25,195 nucleotides of DNA from Sulfurivirga caldicuralii (lineage in GTDB: Bacteria > Pseudomonadota > Gammaproteobacteria > Thiomicrospirales > Thiomicrospiraceae): contig DQVN01000008.1 in NCBI GenBank assembly GCA_015661715.1, forward strand, positions 1 to 25,195, in the 5' to 3' direction. The notes beneath the pieces were generated by a model, which searched no databases, was not told where the DNA came from, and saw only the letters and a program-made list of their open reading frames with translations. Below are positions 17,484 to 25,195 of this stretch, one piece after another (the first letter of the stretch is position 1; each line of letters starts with the position of its first letter). The position numbers and the translations under genes were made by a program.

Positions 17484-18413
17484 TCAGTGGGCTTTGCCTT
17501 TGAGCCATGCTTTGACTTTATCCATGGGCACCTTCAATGCGCTGGCAATAAAATCAAGCTCAAGACCATTGCGGTAAAGATTGATGGCCGCTTCCTGTAG
17601 CGCTTCTTCTCGACCTTCTTCCCGACCTTCCTCTCGTCCCAGCATCATGCCTTTTTGCAGTGTTTGCTGCTCCCAGCGGACAAATTTTTCCCCAAACATG
17701 CGAATATCTCCTTTGGTCAGGTTCTCTATTTTATCGGCTGGCACCTGCTGTTGTTCAAGGGCTTCCCGGATCCAGGCCTTCAAGGCTTTGCCCACTTCTT
17801 CAGAAAGGGGATGCTGTTGCCATAAACGGGCCAGCTTCTGGGCCGTGGCGGTGATATTCTCTACCTCTGCAGGCCCGTCCAGCTCAAAAATGGCAGCCAG
17901 AAACAGATCCTTCGCCGCCAGAGTGTCACGATCATAAGCGCCTTCATCCAGTAGTAGAAAGGTAAAGCTCGGCTGCCAGGGGTAAAGATAGGCCGGGGCT
18001 TTGATCAGCGCTTCCACTGAACAGGAAGCATGCCAGCGGGGTGTGCCATTGTAGAGCACAATGGGCAAAACCGGCGGCAGACCCTGGTTCAGGTCAATGT
18101 GTTGTTCGCGAATCAGGTGGTCATAGAGCAGGGCTACATACTGCAGCATGCGCACGGGCATCTCACGCTGTACGCTGGATTGAAATTCCAGCAGAAGATA
18201 CAGATACAGCGGGGAGCCGTTTTTTAGGCGTAGTTTCCAGATCACATCGCCTTCTCGACGCTGCATGCCAGGGGAGACAAATGAGGCATTGACCCGCTCC
18301 AGGGAGTCCAGATGGGCGTCCCGGGCCAGTTCCTCGGGCAGAAAGCCTACTATCAGCTCCTGCACAAACTCAGGATGAGAAAAAAGGTATTTGTAACGGC
18401 TGTCGTGGTGCAT
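17484..18413 (-). CDS. Rpn-family PD-(D/E)XK nuclease/transposase-like protein
   Basis: This encodes 309 residues from the ATG at 18411-18413, 10 bp after the folM stop; an upstream extension overlaps folM and is rejected. The N-terminus HHDSRYKYLFSHPEFVQELIVGFLP and the block EGDVIWKLRLKNG...LYLYLLLEFQSSV match the Rpn (YhgA-like) family. The Asp of EGD and the ExQ of LLEFQSS are the expected PD-(D/E)XK residues. The family promotes RecA-independent recombination in E. coli. Near the C-terminus GREEGREEGREEALQEAA forms the charged repeat common in this family, encoded by 12-bp DNA repeats. It is the last gene of a housekeeping operon to which it has no evident functional link, so it may have been inserted there. 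Confidence 0.85.
   Translation of the reverse strand: MHHDSRYKYLFSHPEFVQELIVGFLPEELARDAHLDSLERVNASFVSPGMQRREGDVIWKLRLKNGSPLYLYLLLEFQSSVQREMPVRMLQYVALLYDHLIREQHIDLNQGLPPVLPIVLYNGTPRWHASCSVEALIKAPAYLYPWQPSFTFLLLDEGAYDRDTLAAKDLFLAAIFELDGPAEVENITATAQKLARLWQQHPLSEEVGKALKAWIREALEQQQVPADKIENLTKGDIRMFGEKFVRWEQQTLQKGMMLGREEGREEGREEALQEAAINLYRNGLELDFIASALKVPMDKVKAWLKGKAH
17604..17639 (-). repeat. Three 12-bp tandem repeats inside the Rpn-family gene
   Basis: Three in-frame 12-bp units (17604-17615, 17616-17627, 17628-17639) encode Gly-Arg-Glu-Glu three times. The units differ by one to three bases. Copy-number change would keep the frame and lengthen or shorten the charged helix. Confidence 0.75.
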
Positions 18414-18423
18414 ATTCACAACC

Positions 18424-19156
18424 CTAAACCACACTGCGGCCACCGTCCAGGGGAATACTCGTGGCCGTAAGATAGGGGTTCTGCATAATAAAACGCACGG
18501 TCTGCCATACCACCTCCGGCCCCGGTTCAATCTGCAGCAGGGATTTTTGCAGCCGCTGGGCGCGGTACGCCGGCGGGTCCTCCTCGTTGAACATGATCAG
18601 CGCCGGAGCGATATCATTGACCTTGATCGCCGGGGCATAGAGTTTGGCGAAGGATTTGGTCAGGTTTTGCAGCCCCGCCTTGGTGGCCAGATAGAAGGCA
18701 TGCTGGTCTGAACCCCGCTCGGTATTGAAGTCGGACAGGGAGATAATGTCCTTCAAATCGGCACTGGCGGCGCGCAGGAAGCTGACCAGCAGGCGGTTGA
18801 GTTCATAGGGCACCTGCATGTGCAAACGCACCAGTGCTTGAAGCTGCGCCGGTGAGGTGGCCAGGGCCTCATCCTTCAGCCACAAAGAAGCATTGTGGAT
18901 CAGCGCCCGCAGGCTGACGGCCTGGTCGGCGACAAAACGGGCCACCTTTTCCGCAGCATCGGGCACGGTGAGATCCACCATCAATCCACGGGCGCCGGCA
19001 GCCTCCAGCTCGGTGACGCCAGGCCGCGGCGTGCGGTAGGTGAACAGCACCGGCCAATCGGTCTCCTCCAGAAACTTGCGCGCCAGATAATGGCCAATAC
19101 GCTGGCCAGCGCCAGTAATCAGCACGGCGTTGTGCAGCTTGCCACAAGGGGTCCCC

Positions 19157-19176
<20 letters not shown>
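18424..19176 (-). CDS. folM: Dihydromonapterin reductase (short-chain dehydrogenase)
   Basis: This 250-residue short-chain dehydrogenase is predicted to reduce dihydromonapterin to tetrahydromonapterin and has side activity on dihydrofolate. It shows TGAGQRIGHYLA (21-32), the FTYRTPRPGVTELE segment, NAS for the active-site Asn, Ser146/148 in IISLSDF, Tyr162-x3-Lys166 in FYLATKAGLQN, VNDIAPALI, and the C-terminal TGTSIPLDGG-like ending (ATSIPLDGGRSV). The arginine-containing GQRIG loop and FTYRT are close to E. coli FolM (GRRIG, SYRT). The ATG at 19174-19176 has the Shine-Dalgarno GAGGTG and overlaps the preceding gene by 20 bp. Another pterin reductase of the same family is possible. Confidence 0.83.
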
Positions 19177-20598
<1,422 letters not shown>

Positions 20599-20612
<14 letters not shown>

Positions 20613-21906
20613 GGGACGATACCCGACCCAAACGCACGGTCAGCAGTTTGTCCGGGTGGACATGGCGCCGCCAGGCACGCAGAACATCATCCGCACTGAG
20701 GCGCTGGATGGCCTTAGGGAAGCGCTCCAGGTAATCCAGCGGCAGGTCATAAAAGCCGATCATGCCGATATATCCCAAAAGTTCCCGGTTGCTGTCAAAG
20801 CGCAGGGGCCAGCCACCCAATAGGTTGTCTTTGATGGCCTGCAATTTTTCAGGATCGATTTGACGCAAAAAAGCGTTCAGCGTCTCACGCACCACCCGCT
20901 GGGCCTCATCGGCGGAGGCGTTCTTGGTGGAGAGGTTGATCAACCAGGGCCCGGCCACCCGCATGGGGATGAAATAACTGGAGATCCCATAGACCAGACC
21001 GCGCTTTTCCCGAACCTCTTCCATCAGCAGGCTGGAAAACCCTGCCCCACCGAACAGGTGGTTGCCCAAAAACAGGGCGTAGTAGTCCGGATGACCGCGG
21101 CGCACGCCCAATTGGCCGATATACAAATGGGTCTGGCTCGCATCAAAGGGCTGCACCACTTCTCGGGCGCTGCTCAGCGGTTTAGGCGGGGGTAGCGGCG
21201 CTGCCTTCTGGCCCGCAGGCAGTTGCCCCATGATCTGTTCGGCCAACTGCTGCGCCGCCTTGCGATCCAGATCCCCCACAATGGCGATCTGCCCATTACG
21301 CGCCACATAATGGCGCCGATAAAAATCCCTCACCTGTGCCACGCTCAGCCGCTGCACCGTCTCCTGGGTGCCGCTGACCGGATGGGCATAAGGGTGATCG
21401 CCATAGAGATGACGCCAGAACAGGCGGCTGGCCACGGTCCCGGGTTTGGTTTCCGCCACCTTGAGGGCGGTCAATGTATTGGTGCGCACCCGGGCAAAGG
21501 GTGCCTCGGGAAAGGTGGGCTGGCTGAGCACCTGCGCAAACAGCGCCACCGCTGGTTGGAAAATGCCCGCTCGGGTCAGGGTGCGCAGGGTAAAGGCGGC
21601 GCTGTCGCGCCCAACATCGACGCCAAACTGGGCCCCCAGGCGGTTAAAGCCTTCGGCAATCGCCTCCTCATCATGCTGTTGCGTTCCCGTATCCAGCAGT
21701 GCGGCGGTCATTGCCGCCACACCCCAGGCCCGCCCATCCCGGGCGGATCCGGCATCAAAGCGCACCTCAATGTCCACCATGGGCAGCGCTGGCGCATGCA
21801 CATACAGCACCTTGGCACCATTACGGGTATGCCAGGTTTCGATCGTCGGTGCGGCCTGCAAACTCCAGCTCAACAGCACGCCTAACAGTAACAGCCAACT
21901 TCTCAT
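20599..21906 (-). CDS. M16-family peptidase-like protein, non-catalytic partner
   Basis: This 435-residue protein has a signal peptide (about 1-18, WLLLLGVLLSWSLQA) and therefore acts in the periplasm. The M16 fold is clear: MVDIEVRFDAGSARDG, the R/Y-containing REKRGLVYGISSYF in the C-terminal half and LLGGWPLRFDSNRELLGYI. The zinc motif HxxEH is absent, and the corresponding stretch reads GVAAMTAALLDTGT. Such proteins pair with a catalytic M16 subunit, here encoded just upstream with an ATGA overlap. The substrate is unknown. Confidence 0.92.
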
Positions 21907-23270
21907 CGAACATGCCCTCCCATCATGGCACGCGGCACCTTGTGCGGTTTCTCTCCATTGGGCAGCAGCACACCCACGGTCAGGTTCTCACGGGTGAAAT
22001 ACTTTTGCGCCACCGCCTGAATATCCGCCGGCGTGATCTGGCGCAGCTTTTCCGCCCAACGATCCGCCAAATCCGGCGGCAGACCCACACTGGCCAACAT
22101 GCCCATTACCATGGCCTGCCCCATGACCGAATCGCGACTGTACACCTGCTGGGCCTCCGCTTGCGCCAGCACCCGCGCTAGCTCCGCCTGAGAGACCGGC
22201 TCGCGCTTTAGCTTCTCCACCTCTGCCCACAGGGCCTGCTCCAGCATCTCTACACTTTGCCCCTGGGCGGGTCGGGCGCTGAGGGTAAACAGGGGATCCC
22301 ACAGGGCGGTGGCGTTATAACCCGCATCGGCCATGGCGGCCACCTTACGCCCCCGCACCAATTGGCGAGCCAGACGACTGGAGGCATCCCCCGCCAGCAC
22401 AGCGGCAGCCAGCTCTAAGGCCCAGGCTTCCTTTTCATTCTCTGCGGTCAAAAGAGAGGGCACATGAAAACCCATGACGACCGTGGGCACTTCCACCGCC
22501 GCTTTCAGGGTCAGGCGGCGCTCGCCCTGTTGCCGCTGCTCTTTCTGCGGCTTGGGTGGGCGGATGGTTTCCGCCTTGAACGCACCGTAGTATTGCTTGG
22601 CCAGCGCCACCACCTCATCCGCCTGCACATCGCCCACCACCACCAAAATGGCGTTATTGGGCGCATACCAGCGCTTATACCAGTCGGCCAGATCCGCCAG
22701 GGTCAAGGCCTCAATATCCGTCCGCCAGCCGATGACAGGATGGCGCATGGGGCTGTTGACAAACGCTTGAGCACGAAACAGCTCAAACAGACGCGCCTCC
22801 GGGTTATCCTCCACCCGCCAGCGCCGCTCCTCCAGCACCACATTCCGCTCTTTTTGAAACTGGTCTTCCGCCAGCTTCAAATGACGCATCCGCTCCGCTT
22901 CCAAGGCCATCACCTGCGCCAGATGTTGCTTACCCACCGTCTGAAAATAGGCGGTGTAATCCCGGCTGGTGAAGGCATTTTCCTGCCCGCCCAAGCGCGC
23001 CACTCGACGGGAAAACTCACCGGGTGCCAGCTTTTCCGTCCCTTTGAACATCATATGCTCCAGCACATGGGAGATACCGGTGATACCGTTGAGCTCATAG
23101 TTGGCACCCACCCGATACCACACCATATGCGCCACCACGGGCGCCCGGTGATCCGCTTTAACCAAAATGGTCATGCCATTATCCAACTGGGTCTGAAAGA
23201 TGGCCGCTTGTGCTGCCAAGACCCAGCCCCACAGCCAAATAGCAATCCAACCTGTGCGCCAAGGTGTCAT
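21903..23270 (-). CDS. M16-family zinc metallopeptidase, catalytic subunit
   Basis: This encodes 455 residues from the ATG at 23268-23270. That start is chosen because it has the ribosome site AGGGTAAGG and lies downstream of a good minus-strand promoter; further in-frame starts at 23288 and 23330 lack ribosome sites, and the latter is upstream of the -10 box. A signal peptide covers about 1-22 (IAIWLWGWVLAAQA). The inverted zinc motif HVLEH (68-72) in GISHVLEHMMFKGTE and the third-ligand Glu in NVVLEERRW (about 147-148) are present, so it should be active. It is a periplasmic peptidase of the PqqL/YhjJ-like gammaproteobacterial pair. It heads a seven-gene operon. Confidence 0.94.
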   Translation of the reverse strand: MTPWRTGWIAIWLWGWVLAAQAAIFQTQLDNGMTILVKADHRAPVVAHMVWYRVGANYELNGITGISHVLEHMMFKGTEKLAPGEFSRRVARLGGQENAFTSRDYTAYFQTVGKQHLAQVMALEAERMRHLKLAEDQFQKERNVVLEERRWRVEDNPEARLFELFRAQAFVNSPMRHPVIGWRTDIEALTLADLADWYKRWYAPNNAILVVVGDVQADEVVALAKQYYGAFKAETIRPPKPQKEQRQQGERRLTLKAAVEVPTVVMGFHVPSLLTAENEKEAWALELAAAVLAGDASSRLARQLVRGRKVAAMADAGYNATALWDPLFTLSARPAQGQSVEMLEQALWAEVEKLKREPVSQAELARVLAQAEAQQVYSRDSVMGQAMVMGMLASVGLPPDLADRWAEKLRQITPADIQAVAQKYFTRENLTVGVLLPNGEKPHKVPRAMMGGHVR

Positions 23271-23300
23271 ATGCCTTACCCTGTTCATAAAGGAATTGCA

Positions 23301-23330
23301 CTTATAATAAGGCAATTGGAGCGAATTCAA
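23301..23330 (-). promoter_or_regulatory. Promoter of the M16-rsmD-coaD operon, overlapping the ftsY promoter region
   Basis: On the minus strand TTGAAT (23330-23325) and TATAAG (23306-23301) are 18 bp apart, close to the sigma70 consensus. On the plus strand the same A/T-rich run contains a perfect TATAAT (23303-23308), a candidate -10 for ftsY, although its -35 is poor. Two promoters sharing one near-symmetric -10 could interfere with each other. Confidence 0.45.
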
Positions 23331-23341
23331 GGCAAAAACCC

Positions 23342-24487
23342 ATGTTTGGACTGTTTAAGGGCAAAAACAAACAGAAAAAAACCGACGCCGCAGGGCAAAA
23401 CACGCCCGCTAAACCCTCTCAACCTGAAGCCATCGAAGCAGCAGAGGCACCCGCGAAAGCCCCGCCTGAAGGGCAGCGAACAGAAACAAAACCGGCATCG
23501 GCTGACACCGGGCCCATCCAGGCACCAGAGGCTGATGCGCCGCCTGAAAAATCCGCAAAAGCGGGCTTCTTCACCCGCCTGAAACAGCGGCTGGCCAAAA
23601 CCCGCAAGGGCTTTACTGAGGCCATCAGCAGCCTGATTGCGGGCAAAAAACAGATTGACGAGGCGCTGCTGGAAGAGATCGAGATGGTGCTGCTCACCGC
23701 CGATGTGGGGGTTGAGGCCACAGATCGGATTATCCAAAACCTGACCGAACAGGTCTCGCGCAAGACGCTGAAGGATCCCCAAGCGCTGATGGAAGCCCTG
23801 CGCCAGCAATTGTTGGAGATTCTGCAACCCGTCAGCCAGCCGCTGGTGGTGGATACGCACAAACAACCCTATGTCATCCTGGTCGTCGGTGTCAATGGCG
23901 TGGGCAAAACCACCACCATAGGCAAGTTGGCCAAGCGGCTGCAAAACGAGGGTAAAAAGGTGATGCTGGCCGCTGGCGACACCTTCCGCGCCGCCGCCGT
24001 GGAGCAGTTGCAGACCTGGGGCGAGCGCAACCAGGTACCGGTCATCGCCCAACAGTCCGGGGCCGACAGTGCAGCGGTGATCTTCGATGCCCTGCAAGCG
24101 GCCCAGGCGCGGGGCGTGGATGTGCTCATCTGTGATACCGCCGGGCGCCTACACACCCAAAGCAATCTGATGGAGGAGTTGAAGAAGATCAAGCGCGTGA
24201 TGGCCAAACTGGATGAGACCGCCCCCCATGAGGTGATGCTGGTCATCGACGCCTCCACCGGGCAAAACGCGCTAAACCAGGCCAGCATCTTCAACGAGGC
24301 CGTGGGGCTCACCGGCATCACCCTGACCAAACTGGATGGTACGGCCAAAGGGGGTATCCTGGTGGCGCTGGCGGAGCGCCTCAAGGTGCCGATTCGCTTT
24401 ATTGGCGTAGGCGAAAGCATTGATGACCTGCAGGTATTCAATGCCCGCGCTTTTGTGGATGCCCTGTTCGATCGGGAGGGAGACTAA
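23342..24487 (+). CDS. ftsY: Signal recognition particle receptor FtsY
   Basis: This 381-residue GTPase docks ribosomes translating membrane proteins at the inner membrane. A variable, Ala/Pro/Glu-rich A domain (about 8-72) is followed by the amphipathic membrane-targeting helix SAKAGFFTRLKQRLAKTRKGF, then the N domain and G domain. The G domain shows GVNGVGKTTTIGKLA (183-197), DTFRAAAVEQL (213-223), DTAGRLHTQ (265-273), TKLDGTAKGG and GVGESIDDLQVF. It diverges from the M16 operon as in many gammaproteobacteria. The expected ftsE/ftsX neighbours are not next to it; a different gene follows within 5 bp. Confidence 0.97.
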   Translation: MFGLFKGKNKQKKTDAAGQNTPAKPSQPEAIEAAEAPAKAPPEGQRTETKPASADTGPIQAPEADAPPEKSAKAGFFTRLKQRLAKTRKGFTEAISSLIAGKKQIDEALLEEIEMVLLTADVGVEATDRIIQNLTEQVSRKTLKDPQALMEALRQQLLEILQPVSQPLVVDTHKQPYVILVVGVNGVGKTTTIGKLAKRLQNEGKKVMLAAGDTFRAAAVEQLQTWGERNQVPVIAQQSGADSAAVIFDALQAAQARGVDVLICDTAGRLHTQSNLMEELKKIKRVMAKLDETAPHEVMLVIDASTGQNALNQASIFNEAVGLTGITLTKLDGTAKGGILVALAERLKVPIRFIGVGESIDDLQVFNARAFVDALFDREGD

Positions 24488-24491
24488 GCGC

Positions 24492-25195
24492 ATGATGCGC
24501 CTGCCGCATACGGACAATGCCGAGCATTTGTGGGCCTTCAAAAAGGGCTACCGTTTTGCCCAACAAGGCAAGTCCCTGCGGGAGATGCCATTGACCATCC
24601 GTACCGATCGCACCCTGCGGGACTACTTTCAGCAGGGTTTTGATCAGGCTCAGCAGCAGTTGACCATGCACGCTTCCCCTCGTCTGACTCCCAAAAAGCG
24701 GGCTTTGTGGCTGCTGCTGGCCATCTTGACCGGGCTCATCACCGCCAAATTGATGATCGATGAAGCGCAACAGACAAGCGCCACAACAGTCCAGGCGAAC
24801 CATCAAGCAGCCACGCCCCAATCCAGCACCCCCGCAGCGACGAGTACGGCGGCCCTGGGCCGTGATCAGGCTGGACAGCATCCCGATGGACAGCAAACGG
24901 ACGCTGCACCATCGGCGGAAATCCCCCCATCCACAGCAATGCCCCATCGCCCGGCAATTGCACCAGCGCCCGAGCCAGTTGCGCAAACCGAACCGGCCCA
25001 CACCCGAGATGAACCACTCGAAGCCACACCCCTACCCTCCACACCTGACCAGAAGACAGAAATAGCGAATACAACGGATGAGCCAACAGCAACAGCAGCG
25101 CCACAAGGCACCTCCAGTTTTTCCTTATTGGATGAAGAGGCCCGCGCTAAACAATTCCAGCCCCACCAGGCCGCCAGCCTGCCACCGGTTTCTTC
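24492..25195 (+). CDS. Membrane protein with RMF-like N-terminus and Pro/Ala/Thr-rich linker (cut by window edge)
   Basis: The frame opens at ATG 24492, 4 bp after the ftsY stop, and stays open to the window edge (about 234 residues). Residues about 13-55 (LWAFKKGYRFAQQGKSL onward) align with ribosome modulation factor. The GY, the Gly seven residues later, the Lys/Arg-Ser, the Pro at +14 and the Arg at +21 of the RMF pattern GYxxGxxGxSxxxxP coincide, and the closing Gly-aromatic-Asp/Glu is kept after a three-residue insertion. A single membrane helix follows (about 71-88, ALWLLLAILTGLITAKLM), then a long Ala/Pro/Thr/Gln-rich low-complexity linker. With one span the N-terminus is predicted cytoplasmic and the linker periplasmic. 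I do not recognise the whole protein; the C-terminal domain is outside the window. Confidence 0.7.
   Translation, partial: MMRLPHTDNAEHLWAFKKGYRFAQQGKSLREMPLTIRTDRTLRDYFQQGFDQAQQQLTMHASPRLTPKKRALWLLLAILTGLITAKLMIDEAQQTSATTVQANHQAATPQSSTPAATSTAALGRDQAGQHPDGQQTDAAPSAEIPPSTAMPHRPAIAPAPEPVAQTEPAHTRDEPLEATPLPSTPDQKTEIANTTDEPTATAAPQGTSSFSLLDEEARAKQFQPHQAASLPPVS

Noticed and set aside
22464..23582. 372-residue plus-strand open frame
   Set aside because: It is antisense to the M16 peptidase gene and runs into ftsY in another frame. Its composition is rich in His/Arg/Pro with no domain, as expected of a shadow of a GC-rich gene.

Overview
This window looks like a chromosomal segment of a Gram-negative gammaproteobacterium. 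The evidence is a paired M16 peptidase-rsmD-coaD operon facing ftsY, an LPS-type Wzm/Wzt ABC exporter, an outer-membrane barrel, FecR and an E. coli-like Crp. I cannot name the genus. No rRNA, tRNA, CRISPR array, insertion sequence or prophage gene was seen. The DNA is almost fully coding, and no gene-free gap exceeds about 135 bp.

Left region (1-12622, all minus strand). A tight ten-gene unit runs from 12622 down to 701: glf, galE, a CHASE2-type adenylate cyclase, a GlfT2-like and a GlfT1-like galactofuranosyltransferase, wzm, an LpxL/HtrB-like acyltransferase, wzt with a C-terminal carbohydrate-binding domain, a FecR-domain protein and an outer-membrane barrel protein. Most junctions are 4-bp ATGA overlaps, or gaps or overlaps of a few bases. 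Together these genes should make UDP-galactofuranose, polymerise it and export the glycan across the inner membrane. Beyond this unit, with its own upstream region, lies the 5' part of a gene for a large S-layer/RTX-like secreted protein. That upstream region holds a perfect TGTGA-N6-TCACA Crp site and an 18-bp palindrome.

Centre (12697-17435, plus strand). A Crp/Fnr regulator with the Crp-type recognition helix diverges from glf and overlaps a dihydroorotase gene. After a hairpin come a succinate-semialdehyde-type dehydrogenase, an HdeD-like (DUF308) membrane protein and a YiiM-like MOSC protein.

Right region (17484-25195). A minus-strand operon holds two M16 peptidases, rsmD, coaD, a gamma-glutamylcyclotransferase-like gene, folM and an Rpn-family nuclease. 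It diverges from ftsY, which is followed by a window-truncated membrane protein whose N-terminus resembles ribosome modulation factor.

The most interesting feature is the apparent circuit on the left. A membrane cAMP synthase sits inside a galactofuranan operon, a Crp homologue is divergently encoded beside it, and a consensus Crp site precedes the adjacent surface-layer-like gene. This suggests cAMP-coordinated assembly of a galactofuranose surface glycan and the protein coat it may anchor. The wiring is inference; the gene order and the site are seen directly.
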